Source of the DNA: Chitinophaga pinensis
GTDB taxonomy: Bacteria > Bacteroidota > Bacteroidia > Chitinophagales > Chitinophagaceae
Reading direction: 5' to 3'
DNA: 64,000 bases
NCBI GenBank assembly: GCA_945876095.1
Contig: CAMCMP010000007.1
Location: 1 to 64,000, forward strand
In this document: positions 44,680 to 54,247 of the stretch, one piece after another
How the letters are laid out: every line of letters begins with the position of its first letter
Numbering within the stretch: the stretch's first letter is position 1
Made by a program: the position numbers and the translations under genes
The notes under the pieces: generated by a model
What the model was told of the DNA's origin: nothing
Database searches by the model: none
What the model saw: the letters and a program-made list of their open reading frames with translations, nothing else

Positions 44680-46071
44680 TTATTTAACTAAATGGCTTTG
44701 AAAATATTTCAATTCTATCAAATCTGTAGGCAAAGCTTTTTGATTCCAGAATGAATGAATCGATAAAGCAGTACCTACAGCAGTTGCCTGAGCCATAGAA
44801 GCTGCATAAACCTCTATTTCTGGAAAGGACAATGCTAGTAAATTCATATAAACTGCATTTTTACTAAAGCCCCCATCTACAAAAATTTTCTTAATACTAG
44901 TACCTTTTAAAATCAATTGCGTTGAAAAAAATTGCTGCGCAATAATATCTAATATCAATTGATGATAGGCCTCAATATCTGAAGAAAAAGCAGCCAAATC
45001 CCTTTTAGTAAAATCTGATGCTTTTAAATCAATAACCCCTTGGTTCTGCGAAAAATTTTGCTGCAACTTTAAAATAATATTTTGATCATAATCGATATCT
45101 CTATAACGTAAGGCACTTTGATTAAAATGATTGGCAATTCTATTCACCTGTTGTTCATGTTCATAACCAGCAAACAATCTAGATGCCTTTACTTTTTTAC
45201 CTTCATAGGTCATAAAACTTAAGCAGTCATTTGATAATTCCTCGTCGGTCAGGGGAATTTGATTAAATGGATTTAAACTAATACACCAGGTTCCTGTTGA
45301 AATTAAAACGAATTGCTCATGAAAATTTACTAAGTACGGAATCAATGCAGCAGAACTATCGTGAAGACCAATACCTACTAAATATTTATTTCCTTGAAAA
45401 CTAGCTGACAAAACTTCATTACCAGGTAAAATAGGCGCTAATTTTTTAAATACAGATTCTTGATGAACCCATTGATGATATTGCATTTTGGTAAAATCCC
45501 ACAAATTAGTATGACATCCAATACTAGTAATATCAGCACAGGGAACACCCGTAATTAAATAACTGAGATACTGCGGTAGATGAAGTGCATATTTTATTTT
45601 TTCAAATAGTTCCGGTCTTTCATACTTGATTCGATACAATTGCATCCCAGAATTTAAACTACCCAAAACAGGAGAAGCGCTTTGATGCGTGAAGGCTTGA
45701 ACACCTCCATAGGTATCATAAAATTGATTGTGAAGTTTTTCGGGATACTTTTTTAAATAGTTATACAATGGAGTGAGTGAGTTGCCATTTTCATCTATGT
45801 GCACTAAACTAGCTCCATAAGAAGAAAAATTAATAGCCTTAATATCGAATTCCTTCAAGCTGATTACTTCCTTCAAAGAATCAAAAATATTGTTTCGAAG
45901 ACTTTCTAGATTATCACATTCATCGCCATCTTCATCTACTGTTTCGGGGAATTTAGCAGATTTTTCATAAACGATTTTGTATTGGCTATCAAACAGGAAT
46001 AATTTTTTATTTGTCTTGCCAACATCAAAAATTGCTATAACCGGTATACGCTCCATCACTTTTTTTAACAA
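44680..46071 (-). CDS. rhaB: L-rhamnulokinase (FGGY family)
   Basis: Phosphorylates L-rhamnulose to L-rhamnulose 1-phosphate. The 463-residue protein is a FGGY-family sugar kinase of the Bacteroidota type: VIAIFDVGKTNKKLFLFD for the first phosphate loop, YSSYGASLVHID-like INFSSYGASLVHI, VGIGLHDSSAALIPYL, LISTGTWCISLNPF and the second ATP motif IFVDGGFSKNAVYM. Kinases of this subgroup also occur with L-fuculose. The neighbours (RhaI, RhaM, RhaEW, RhaT) decide for rhamnulose. It is 32 bases after rhaI. The start may also be MERIPVIAIF six codons on. Confidence 0.82.
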   Translation of the reverse strand: MLKKVMERIPVIAIFDVGKTNKKLFLFDSQYKIVYEKSAKFPETVDEDGDECDNLESLRNNIFDSLKEVISLKEFDIKAINFSSYGASLVHIDENGNSLTPLYNYLKKYPEKLHNQFYDTYGGVQAFTHQSASPVLGSLNSGMQLYRIKYERPELFEKIKYALHLPQYLSYLITGVPCADITSIGCHTNLWDFTKMQYHQWVHQESVFKKLAPILPGNEVLSASFQGNKYLVGIGLHDSSAALIPYLVNFHEQFVLISTGTWCISLNPFNQIPLTDEELSNDCLSFMTYEGKKVKASRLFAGYEHEQQVNRIANHFNQSALRYRDIDYDQNIILKLQQNFSQNQGVIDLKASDFTKRDLAAFSSDIEAYHQLILDIIAQQFFSTQLILKGTSIKKIFVDGGFSKNAVYMNLLALSFPEIEVYAASMAQATAVGTALSIHSFWNQKALPTDLIELKYFQSHLVK

Positions 46072-46103
46072 TTTAATAAATACAAATAAAGTAAAATTCC
46101 ATA

Positions 46104-47378
46104 TTACAAACCTGTCGCCACATTAACCACCCCTCTCTCTTGAATCAATTGCTTCCTTACTTTTAAAGAACGAAATAGCTGAATAGGCTGTAAGGCTCCT
46201 CCAGATTGCATTCTAGCCTCTGCCACCAATGGGCGAACATCTGTTCTAAAAGCTGTCTGCAAAATTTCCTGCGCTTTCACTACATCATTTACCGATTGAG
46301 CTTCTTTCAATGCAGTGGTATCAACTATCAATGCTTGAGCATAAGCAATCATAATTGCTTCGATAGATTGCAATAAATCTTCCAATGGATCTTTCACATT
46401 ATGACTTGCATCAATCATCCAGGCTAAATCAGTAGCATGATTCATTGATTTAGCATCCATCCCCTCCACTAATTCATTAAAAATTAAAAATAACTGATAA
46501 GGATTAATGCTTCCTACCGTTAAATCATCATCACCGTATTTGCTATCATTGAAATGAAAACCTGCTAGCTTATCTTCCATCATTAATAAAGAAACAATCT
46601 GTTCAATATTAGCATTCGGCAAGTGATGGCCAAGATCAACTAGGGTAAATGCTTTGGGACCTAATTTAGAAGTATATAAAAGTGATTGGCCCCAATCGCC
46701 TACGGTTGTAGAATAAAAATTAGGTTCATAAGCCTTGTATTCTAAAAACAGTTTCCAGTCGGAAGGTAATGCAGCATATATTTCTTGTAAACTTTCAAAG
46801 GTATTTTTCCAAGCCGTTCTAAAATTAAGTTGCCCAGGAAAACATGAGCCATCAGATAACCACACAGTTAAGGATTTAGAACCCAATGCTACGCCATGCT
46901 TTATCACTTCTATATTATGATCGATAGCTTGCTGCCGAACCGCTTTATCAATGTGATGTAGAGATCCAAACTTATAACTATACAATTGATCCTTCTGATC
47001 TTGGAAAGTATTGGAATTAACCGCATCAAATTTCAAATGATGATTTGCAGAGAGCGTTTTAATCGCATTCGCATCAGAAGGAATATCCCATGGAATATGT
47101 AATGAGATAGCACCACTTGACTGATTGAGGGCATGCAACAAACCGATGTCTTCAATTTTTTGTTCAAGAGTCCCTGGTTCACCACCTCCACTAAAACGGC
47201 CAAATCTAGTGCCTCCTGTACCCAAAGCCCAGCTCGGAATGGCTACTTGAAAATCGATTAATTTTTGAAGAATAGTATTTACATTATTAATGTCAGCTGC
47301 TGCATATTCAAATTTTCTTTGATGTGCAGTAAGCAAAGTATTATTACTCTGCTCAATCAATTGCTTACTTAATAACAT
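46104..47378 (-). CDS. rhaI: L-rhamnose isomerase, RhaI type
   Basis: Converts L-rhamnose to L-rhamnulose. The 424-residue TIM-barrel enzyme is of the RhaI (Pseudomonas stutzeri-like, metal-dependent) group rather than E. coli RhaA. It shows VAIPSWALGTGGTRFGRF, KSLTVWLSDGSCFPGQ, FLEYKAYEPNFYSTTVGDWGQS (in parts), LVDLGHHLPNANIEQIV and GFHFNDSKYGDDDLTVGSI. The conserved metal and substrate residues lie in EYKAYEP, DLGHH and HFNDSKYGDDDL. It follows rhaM after 34 bases. Confidence 0.92.
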   Translation of the reverse strand: MLLSKQLIEQSNNTLLTAHQRKFEYAAADINNVNTILQKLIDFQVAIPSWALGTGGTRFGRFSGGGEPGTLEQKIEDIGLLHALNQSSGAISLHIPWDIPSDANAIKTLSANHHLKFDAVNSNTFQDQKDQLYSYKFGSLHHIDKAVRQQAIDHNIEVIKHGVALGSKSLTVWLSDGSCFPGQLNFRTAWKNTFESLQEIYAALPSDWKLFLEYKAYEPNFYSTTVGDWGQSLLYTSKLGPKAFTLVDLGHHLPNANIEQIVSLLMMEDKLAGFHFNDSKYGDDDLTVGSINPYQLFLIFNELVEGMDAKSMNHATDLAWMIDASHNVKDPLEDLLQSIEAIMIAYAQALIVDTTALKEAQSVNDVVKAQEILQTAFRTDVRPLVAEARMQSGGALQPIQLFRSLKVRKQLIQERGVVNVATGL

Positions 47379-47412
47379 ACTTAAAAGATTTATTGATAGC
47401 TACTATTACATT

Positions 47413-47790
47413 TTAATCTAAATGAAAAACTTCTTTTAATAAAATACTAACCGGAGAATTATCTGAATTAGATTCCATAATATCCTTCATAAAAGTCCAC
47501 CACTTTTGCATTACTGGATGTAAAGGCAGTTCATTCATTAAAATAGGATCCTTCACTTTTAAAACGCCTAATAAATCACCTGTGGATTCATCCAAAAAAA
47601 TTGAATAATCACTCACTCCTGTTTCTTTTAATAAAAGCTGAAGTTCGGGCCATAATTCATCATGCCTTTTTTTATACTCAGCTTCTTGTCCTTTATGAAG
47701 CTTCATTTTAAAAGCAAGCCGATGGAGATTATTGTTTTCAGCAATTCTTATTCCTGGCAAACCTTCAACGTATTTATTTTCTTCGGTCAT
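47413..47790 (-). CDS. rhaM: L-rhamnose mutarotase
   Basis: Interconverts alpha and beta anomers of L-rhamnose. The 125-residue protein is a RhaM-like dimeric ferredoxin fold: HRLAFKMKLHKGQEAEYKKRHDELWPEL, the conserved SIFLDESTGDLLGVL and MQKWWTFMKDIM. About 20 residues precede the usual start. This is a little longer than the standard 104-residue form, so translation might start further in (no good ATG is seen, though). It lies 12 bases after rhaEW. Confidence 0.88.
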   Translation of the reverse strand: MTEENKYVEGLPGIRIAENNNLHRLAFKMKLHKGQEAEYKKRHDELWPELQLLLKETGVSDYSIFLDESTGDLLGVLKVKDPILMNELPLHPVMQKWWTFMKDIMESNSDNSPVSILLKEVFHLD

Positions 47791-47802
47791 ATTTTAAATA
47801 TA

Positions 47803-49917
47803 CTATCTCGTAAATGCCATTGCTACACCACCATCTACATTTAATGTATTTCCAGTAGACTTACTTAATAAGCCGCCAACAAAAGCAAAACAAGCGTTGG
47901 CAATATCATCAGGAAGTATCATTTCATTTAATAGTGTTCGCTTTGCATAATAGGCAGGTAATTCAGCTACAGTAATTCCATAAGCTTTAGCACGACCCTC
48001 GGCCCATCCACCAGCCCATATATTAGAATCAGCAATCACTGCATCAGGATTAACTGAATTTACTCTAATCTTATCTCCTCCCACTTCTGCTGCCATCAAT
48101 CTACTCAAATGAGCCTGTGCAGCCTTTGCTGAGCCATAGCCTGCATTGTTTGGCCCAGCCACCACCGAATTTTTTGAGACAATATTAATTACATCACCTC
48201 CAATATCTTGTTTACGCATAACGGCAATGCCTGCCTGCGAAACAAGGAACTGTCCCTTCACTAAAATATCATATAATTTATCCCAGTCTTCAATGCTATG
48301 ATCCGCAATTGTTTTAGAAATACTAATTCCAGCATTATTGACAATAATATCTACACCGCCAAAAGCAAGCGCTGCTCCTTCCATAGCTTTTGAAATAGTG
48401 GCTACATTGGTTACATCCAATTGAACTGCAGCAGCAGCATCTTTTCCAAATAGCTGAACAAATTCAGCCGTAGCGGTTTGTAATCTTTCTTCATTAATAT
48501 CATTGATAATTACACAGGCACCTTCAGCTGCAAATTTCTTAGCGATCGCCTTTCCAATACCACCAGCACTTCCTGTAACTAATGCAATTCGACCAGATAA
48601 AGATTTAGGCTTTGGCATCCTTTGAAGTTTTGCTTCTTCTAACAACCAGTATTCAATATTAAACGCTTCTTGACGAGGTAATGAAGTATATTCAGAAACT
48701 GCTTCTGCACCTTTCATTACGTTGATAGCATTGATATAAAATTCAGCGGCTACCCTAGCTGTTTGCTTATCCTTTGCAAAAGTAAACATACCTATACCTG
48801 GGTATAATAATACTACTGGATTGGCATCTCTTATTGCTGGGCTATTGGGATGTTTGCAAGCATCATAATAATCAGCATACATTTTTCGGTAATCTTCAAA
48901 GGCTGGAGAAAGCGTTGCTTTGATTGCTGCAACATCAGTTAAATCATCACTAGCGTTTAACGGTAATACCAATGGACTAATTTTTGTGCGCAAGAAATGG
49001 TCAGGGCAGCTAGTTCCCAGTGGCGCTAATCTATCCAAATCATTTGAATTGATAAATTGCAACACCCGATCATCATCAGTAAAATGTCCAATCATTTTAG
49101 TTTGTGAAGAACAAAAACCTCTCAACACTGGAGCCAAGGCTGCGGCTTGTTGCAATCTTTTTTCTTTAGGTAAAGATTGTATTTTAGCTCCACCAAAAAT
49201 TTCACCTTTTTTGCCATAATTTTTTTCTAAGTAAATAGAACAACGTTCTACTACCTCTAGTGTATTCAAATAACTCTCATAAGCAGTATCACCCCATGTG
49301 AACAAGCCATGTGAACCTAGCATGATACCTCTAATTCCGGGATTTTCATCTAAGCATTGTTTTAATTGTAGACCAAGGTCAAAGCCAGGCTTCTGCCAAC
49401 CTACCCAACCTATTTTTCCTTCAAATAATTCTTGCGTAATTTTTTTTCCATCTTTTGCAGCAGCAATGGCGATAGCTGCATCTGGATGTAAATGATCAAT
49501 GTGTTTGAAAGGTAAGAATCCATGTAAAGCAGTATCAATAGAAGGAGCTTTAGATGCTAAATCATAAATACAATGATTGAATAATTCTACCATTTCATCT
49601 TCATGCTCGATTCCTCTATAAATATTTTTTAAATTTAATAATCGATCCATATGTAATGCAGCGAGACCATTTTTTTTGAGTGTACCAATATCACCCCCAC
49701 TACCTTTCACCCACATCACTTCTTTTTCAACCCCTGTTAGTGGATCTTTAGCCATTGCCTTACAAGATGTATTTCCTCCACCATAATTTGTCAACCTAAG
49801 ATCAGCTCCCAACAAATTAGAGCGATAAATCAATAACGCTACTTCATCTGCTGCTAATTCAGCCGCCTTGGCTTTATCCCATAGATAACTGACGTGCTTA
49901 AATTCATTTACATCCAT
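47803..49917 (-). CDS. Bifunctional rhamnulose-1-phosphate aldolase / L-lactaldehyde dehydrogenase (RhaEW)
   Basis: A fused enzyme of 704 residues. Residues 1-about 400 are a class II aldolase-like domain: TNYGGGNTSCK, VKGSGGDIGTL, HIDHLHPDAAIAIA with zinc-binding His, and LGSHGLFTWGDTAYE. Residues about 440-704 are a short-chain dehydrogenase: VTGSAGGIGKAIAKKFA for NAD, IIVNNAGIS, and the catalytic YGSAKAA. The aldolase part splits rhamnulose 1-phosphate into DHAP and L-lactaldehyde; the SDR part oxidises the lactaldehyde to L-lactate. This design is known from Bacteroidota and Rhizobiales. Lactate would then pass to LutABC in the same cluster. It is 30 bases after rhaT. Confidence 0.92.
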   Translation of the reverse strand: MDVNEFKHVSYLWDKAKAAELAADEVALLIYRSNLLGADLRLTNYGGGNTSCKAMAKDPLTGVEKEVMWVKGSGGDIGTLKKNGLAALHMDRLLNLKNIYRGIEHEDEMVELFNHCIYDLASKAPSIDTALHGFLPFKHIDHLHPDAAIAIAAAKDGKKITQELFEGKIGWVGWQKPGFDLGLQLKQCLDENPGIRGIMLGSHGLFTWGDTAYESYLNTLEVVERCSIYLEKNYGKKGEIFGGAKIQSLPKEKRLQQAAALAPVLRGFCSSQTKMIGHFTDDDRVLQFINSNDLDRLAPLGTSCPDHFLRTKISPLVLPLNASDDLTDVAAIKATLSPAFEDYRKMYADYYDACKHPNSPAIRDANPVVLLYPGIGMFTFAKDKQTARVAAEFYINAINVMKGAEAVSEYTSLPRQEAFNIEYWLLEEAKLQRMPKPKSLSGRIALVTGSAGGIGKAIAKKFAAEGACVIINDINEERLQTATAEFVQLFGKDAAAAVQLDVTNVATISKAMEGAALAFGGVDIIVNNAGISISKTIADHSIEDWDKLYDILVKGQFLVSQAGIAVMRKQDIGGDVINIVSKNSVVAGPNNAGYGSAKAAQAHLSRLMAAEVGGDKIRVNSVNPDAVIADSNIWAGGWAEGRAKAYGITVAELPAYYAKRTLLNEMILPDDIANACFAFVGGLLSKSTGNTLNVDGGVAMAFTR

Positions 49918-49947
49918 TGTTGTTTATTTTAAATTATTAAAAAAAAA

Positions 49948-51024
49948 TTATTTTAATGAATTACCATATCCTACTATCAAGATAGAAAGCACTATCGTTG
50001 CTATTCCTAGAAAAATGGTTACAGTTGTTTTTCTACTTACACTTTTCCATTCTTTTAAAACCAATCCCCATATATTGGCAACTAAAATAATGAATGACAT
50101 GTGCAGAATCCAAGAACTAGCCCCATTGCCCATTTTACTTTCACCCATACCATAAAAAAAGAATTGTAAAAACCAAGTAGTTCCACCCAACGCACACAAA
50201 AGATAATTTTTAATCAACGGTGATTTTGAGTTGGTATAATCACCGATCGTTTTATTTCGGATATTTAAAATAAGGCACCAGATAAAATTAGTAGTAAGTC
50301 CACCCCAAAGAATGACTACAAAAATTACATTGTTGCGAAATAAAAATTCACCCTGTCCAGGATTTGCAGCCTTCCATACATCATTGGCTACTATACCCAT
50401 TGATGTGCCTGCTTCAATACCAAAACTAAAGCAAGCACTCAATACTCCCGATACAATGGCAACCAATAATCCAATTCCAATTTTAAATTCACTTCCAGAT
50501 GCATCGGTTTTAGACTCTCCTAATTCTTTATCCTTCATAGCTCCAGCTTTGCCACAAATAATAATTCCTATCACACAAACTGCCAGTCCCAATAATACGA
50601 GTTGCCCCCAAGAAGTAGCGAGCAAATTTGCTATCGTATCCTTGCCCTCAGTGGGTGTATAATAATAATATATAGAGGGAATTATTGCTCCAAATACAGA
50701 ACACAATCCAAGAATAATGGAACTACCCAATGAAACACCCAGGTAACGAACACCCAATCCATAAGTAAGTCCACCAATTCCCCACAATAATCCCATTATG
50801 AAAGTTGAACTCAATACCGCAGAACTTGAATTTCGTATAATGTCAGCAAAACCAGGGATAGTAAGCCAGGCAGCTACTGGAGGAGCTATTAACCAAGAAA
50901 ACAATCCACCAACAATCCAAAAACTTTCCCAGCTCCAGCCCTTCACCTTTTTGTAAGGCATATAAAAACTTCCCGAGGCAAAGCCACCGATAAAGTGAAA
51001 GATTACACCGAGAATCACAGACAT
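49948..51024 (-). CDS. rhaT: L-rhamnose/proton symporter
   Basis: An inner-membrane protein of 358 residues with ten hydrophobic segments, of the RhaT family. Typical are ILGVIFHFIGGFASGSFYMPYKKVKGWSWESFW (in parts), WLIAPPVAAWLTIP, GLLWGIGGLTYGLGVRYLG, SCFSFGIEAGTSMG and NFIWCLILNIRNKTIGDY. It starts the rhamnose operon on the minus strand, with 134 bases to the LacI-family gene further upstream. No AraC-type RhaR/RhaS is in the window. Confidence 0.93.
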   Translation of the reverse strand: MSVILGVIFHFIGGFASGSFYMPYKKVKGWSWESFWIVGGLFSWLIAPPVAAWLTIPGFADIIRNSSSAVLSSTFIMGLLWGIGGLTYGLGVRYLGVSLGSSIILGLCSVFGAIIPSIYYYYTPTEGKDTIANLLATSWGQLVLLGLAVCVIGIIICGKAGAMKDKELGESKTDASGSEFKIGIGLLVAIVSGVLSACFSFGIEAGTSMGIVANDVWKAANPGQGEFLFRNNVIFVVILWGGLTTNFIWCLILNIRNKTIGDYTNSKSPLIKNYLLCALGGTTWFLQFFFYGMGESKMGNGASSWILHMSFIILVANIWGLVLKEWKSVSRKTTVTIFLGIATIVLSILIVGYGNSLK

Positions 51025-51158
51025 AATTTAAATTTTTTTAATATAAACAAGCTTCGATTTATAAAGTTAAATGATCCTATTATTTCACCTATCCTGCACT
51101 GTTATGAAAATATAAGTTAAATATTCCGAATTTTAAAAATAATATAGTTACTTGAAAT

Positions 51159-52178
51159 CTACTTTACTGATTCTCTTTCAATCATCAACGTCTTTAATAC
51201 AATATGCTCAACAGTTGTTGAACGTTGATTGATTTGCTCAATTAAAATTTCAACCGCTTTTTTTGCAATATCTTTTATTGGTTGTGAAACTACCGAAATG
51301 CCTGGTATACCTAATCTAAAAAGATCATTGTCATCAAAACATATTACTGAAATATCATCAGGAATTTTTTTTCCAATACTTCGCAAGGCTTCTAATCCAG
51401 CTACCCCAAGATTATTGGATGTAAAAAAAATAGCATCTATTTTATTTTTATTTAATTCTACAAAATCCCTTATCTCTTTAACTACTTTTTCATCCGTCAA
51501 TCCAAAAGGAATTTTTTTGATTATTTGTTGATCAAGTTTGAGATGATTTTTTTTTAATCCCTGTTGATAGCCTTCCATGCGCTGAATCATTTGTAACTGA
51601 TCAGTAAGATTGGTAACCAAAGCTATTCTTCGATATCCCTTTTTAGCTAAATAATTTACAGCTTCTAAACTTCCGTTAACATTATCGATGGTCACGTAAG
51701 ATGAATCTAACTGCTTATAATAACGATCGATTAAAACGGCTGGTTTTTTTTCTTTTACTAATTTTTCTAATTCAGGCAACATCGCTTTGGTAGGTGCAAT
51801 GATATATCCATCCATATGTTTATCTACCAGCATATTCAAGATATGGCGAGATTTCCCTTCATTGTTCTCACTACTACAAAACATTACAGTATACCCTAAT
51901 TTATCTGCCTCTTCCTCTACAATATTTGCTAGGTGACCGAAAAAATAGTTAGCAATATCATCTACAATTAAACCAATCGTATTAGTCTTACCAGTCCTTA
52001 ACCCTTTTGCAAAATGATTAGGGCGGTAATTCATTTTAGCACCCAATGCAAGAATCTTTCTTGTCATTTTCTCGCTTATCTTCATATCCTTAGCTCGACC
52101 ATTTAGCACAATCGATACGGTGGTAACAGAAACACCTGCCTTTTCAGCTATATCTTTTAAGGATACTTTTTTTGTCAT
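51159..52178 (-). CDS. LacI-family transcriptional regulator
   Basis: A protein of 339 residues with the standard LacI layout. The HTH is at 4-25 (SLKDIAEKAGVSVTTVSIVLNG), the hinge at about 46-58 (NHFAKGLRTGKTN) and the periplasmic-binding-like domain behind. Ligand-facing residues in FFGHLANIVEE and FTSNNLGVAGLEAL cannot be tied to one sugar. It is the last gene of the iol operon, 21 bases after iolG, and lies ahead of rhaT. Repression of iol (autoregulatory) is the most likely role, and the double AACGTT palindrome in front of iolJ fits a LacI-type operator. Control of the rha genes is an alternative. Confidence 0.88.
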   Translation of the reverse strand: MTKKVSLKDIAEKAGVSVTTVSIVLNGRAKDMKISEKMTRKILALGAKMNYRPNHFAKGLRTGKTNTIGLIVDDIANYFFGHLANIVEEEADKLGYTVMFCSSENNEGKSRHILNMLVDKHMDGYIIAPTKAMLPELEKLVKEKKPAVLIDRYYKQLDSSYVTIDNVNGSLEAVNYLAKKGYRRIALVTNLTDQLQMIQRMEGYQQGLKKNHLKLDQQIIKKIPFGLTDEKVVKEIRDFVELNKNKIDAIFFTSNNLGVAGLEALRSIGKKIPDDISVICFDDNDLFRLGIPGISVVSQPIKDIAKKAVEILIEQINQRSTTVEHIVLKTLMIERESVK

Positions 52179-52199
52179 TGATAAACAAGAATAAATAAA

Positions 52200-53216
52200 T
52201 TATAAACCAGCTGTAATCTCGCTAATAGCAACTGGTCTTCCTTCGAGTACAGATTTTTTAGCAGCAACGGCAATTATAGTCGCTTTCAAGCCATCATTTC
52301 CACCAACAGGAATCGGTTCATTCTTACTCAATGCATCAATAAAAAATTGAATTTCATTCAAATAAGATGCAGCATAACGATCCATAAAAAAGTCCAATGG
52401 TAGTGAATGATGGATACCATCAGCATCAGAAATTACATTGCGGTTGTGTTGATTATTGTCTACCTGAATCATTCCCTTATTTCCAAATACTTCTAAGCGT
52501 TGATCATATCCATAAATTGCCTTGCGACTGTTATCAATCACAGCATAGGTATCATCTTCAAATATTAATGTAGTCAATGCTGTATCTACATCCCCTACTT
52601 CACCCACCTGCTTATCCACTAACACCAATCCTCTAGAATAAACTTCCTTTACCTCTTTTCCCATCATGTATCGAGCCATATCAAAATCATGGATAGCCAT
52701 ATCCATAAACAATCCTCCAGAGTTTTTAATGTAATCCAATGGTGGTAATCCTGGATCACGACTGGTTATTTTTATTATCTGAATATCTCCAATACGCCCA
52801 GCTTGAATGCTTCTACGAGCTTGTAAAAAATCTGGATCAAAACGTCTATTAAAACCCAGCATTAATTTAACACTAGATTTATTGGCCATATCAACCAATG
52901 CTTTGGTTCTTTCTAGTGAAAGATCCACTGGCTTTTCACAAAAAATATGTTTGCCAGATTTAAGTGCCAGCTCTATCATAGGTGCATGGGAACTGGTAGG
53001 GGTACAAATTAAAACTGCTTCTACTTCAGGCATAGCCAATACTTCGTCAGGATTAGAAGAGAAAAAAACATCTTTAAACTCTTTTTTAAATTCTTCTTCA
53101 GGATAATGAGTATCGGCTACCGCAACTACACTTACTCCTGGGAATCGAAGTAAATTTTTAAGGTGAATTTTTCCAATACGGCCAACACCAAAAATTGCAA
53201 TATTTACTTTTTTCAT
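52200..53216 (-). CDS. iolG: myo-Inositol 2-dehydrogenase
   Basis: Oxidises myo-inositol to scyllo-inosose with NAD, the first step of inositol use. The 338-residue protein is a Gfo/Idh/MocA enzyme: NAD motif IAIFGVGRIGKIH, catalytic Lys95 in CEKPVDLS, and Asp172/His176 in MDMAIHDFD, the same triad positions as in B. subtilis IolG. No signal peptide. It lies 50 bases after iolE and 21 before the LacI-family gene. Confidence 0.9.
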   Translation of the reverse strand: MKKVNIAIFGVGRIGKIHLKNLLRFPGVSVVAVADTHYPEEEFKKEFKDVFFSSNPDEVLAMPEVEAVLICTPTSSHAPMIELALKSGKHIFCEKPVDLSLERTKALVDMANKSSVKLMLGFNRRFDPDFLQARRSIQAGRIGDIQIIKITSRDPGLPPLDYIKNSGGLFMDMAIHDFDMARYMMGKEVKEVYSRGLVLVDKQVGEVGDVDTALTTLIFEDDTYAVIDNSRKAIYGYDQRLEVFGNKGMIQVDNNQHNRNVISDADGIHHSLPLDFFMDRYAASYLNEIQFFIDALSKNEPIPVGGNDGLKATIIAVAAKKSVLEGRPVAISEITAGL

Positions 53217-53266
53217 GAACGTGATTTTTTTCTGATAAGAAATGATTAAATAATTTATTTACTTTT

Positions 53267-54181
53267 TTATAACCCAATACTTTTTAAGAAATCCCTATTG
53301 TGCTGTGCACAAATTTTAGGCTCGCCCATACCTGGTAACACATCTTGTTCTACTACAATCCATCCATCGTAGCCTTTGGATTCAAGAAATGTTTTGATAG
53401 CCGCAAATGGCACATCTCCTTTTCCTAGTTCGCAGAAAATACCATTACTAACAGAACCGAAATAATCCCAATTATTAATACCTGCCTGAACAGCAACAGC
53501 TGGATTAAAATCTTTAAAGTGAACATGCCATACACGATCATAATATTTTTCCAATGCTGCCAAAGGATTTACTCCACCACCTAGACGGTAGTGACCGGTA
53601 TCAAAACAAAGACCCAGCAAATTTGGATTCGTATTTTCTAAAAGCTTATCAATCTCTTCAGGAGTTTCTACATAACCACCTCCATGGTGATGAAAGACGG
53701 TACGCATACCATATTTTTCTTTAACTGCAGCGGCCAAAGCATCGGCTCCTTTTGCAATTATTTTATATTGCTCATCGGTTAATAAATGTTCCTTTTTAAT
53801 TCTACCCGCATTATTTGTTCTAACTGCAACAGTTCCATTATCATCTGCCAATACAATAAATGAATTGGTATATCCTGCATTGTACATTAGTCCAGCAGTT
53901 TTCAAGGCTCTCTCTATGCCCTCAGCATGAGCCGACTCGTTGAGCAAAGCAACGGGAACAAAAGCACCCAACATATCCAAATTTCTTTTGCTTACTTCTT
54001 CATGTAACTGCTTTGGATCGGTAGGCATAAAATCCCAATCGCCCAATTCAGTTCCTTCATAACCTGTTTCAGCAATTTCATTCAACACCTGTTCGTAACC
54101 TAATGACTTACCTTCTAGTTCAAATTCTAAAACTCCCCAACTACAGGGTGCATTGGCTATTTTTATTTTTTTATGATTCAT
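53267..54181 (-). CDS. iolE: Inosose dehydratase
   Basis: Dehydrates scyllo-inosose to the trihydroxycyclohexanedione intermediate. A 304-residue TIM-barrel protein starting KIANAPCSWGVLEFE, a typical IolE opening. Others are GYEGTELGDWDFMPTDP, VFHHHGGGYVETPEEIDKLL and LGLCFDTGHYRLGGGVNP, with metal-binding Glu/Asp/His, and HVHFKDFNP. It follows iolA after 66 bases and precedes iolG. Its product is the substrate of IolD in the same operon. Confidence 0.92.
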   Translation of the reverse strand: MNHKKIKIANAPCSWGVLEFELEGKSLGYEQVLNEIAETGYEGTELGDWDFMPTDPKQLHEEVSKRNLDMLGAFVPVALLNESAHAEGIERALKTAGLMYNAGYTNSFIVLADDNGTVAVRTNNAGRIKKEHLLTDEQYKIIAKGADALAAAVKEKYGMRTVFHHHGGGYVETPEEIDKLLENTNPNLLGLCFDTGHYRLGGGVNPLAALEKYYDRVWHVHFKDFNPAVAVQAGINNWDYFGSVSNGIFCELGKGDVPFAAIKTFLESKGYDGWIVVEQDVLPGMGEPKICAQHNRDFLKSIGL

Positions 54182-54247
54182 AAATACATCTTTTTGATAC
54201 TATTCTCCTAAACTAGAATTTAAATTGATTTAATAGTTTTTAAAAAA

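Noticed and set aside
44680..46071. Naming the FGGY kinase as L-fuculokinase or xylulokinase
   Set aside because: Sequence alone does not exclude it, but all neighbours are rhamnose genes and no fucose isomerase or fuculose-phosphate aldolase is present.
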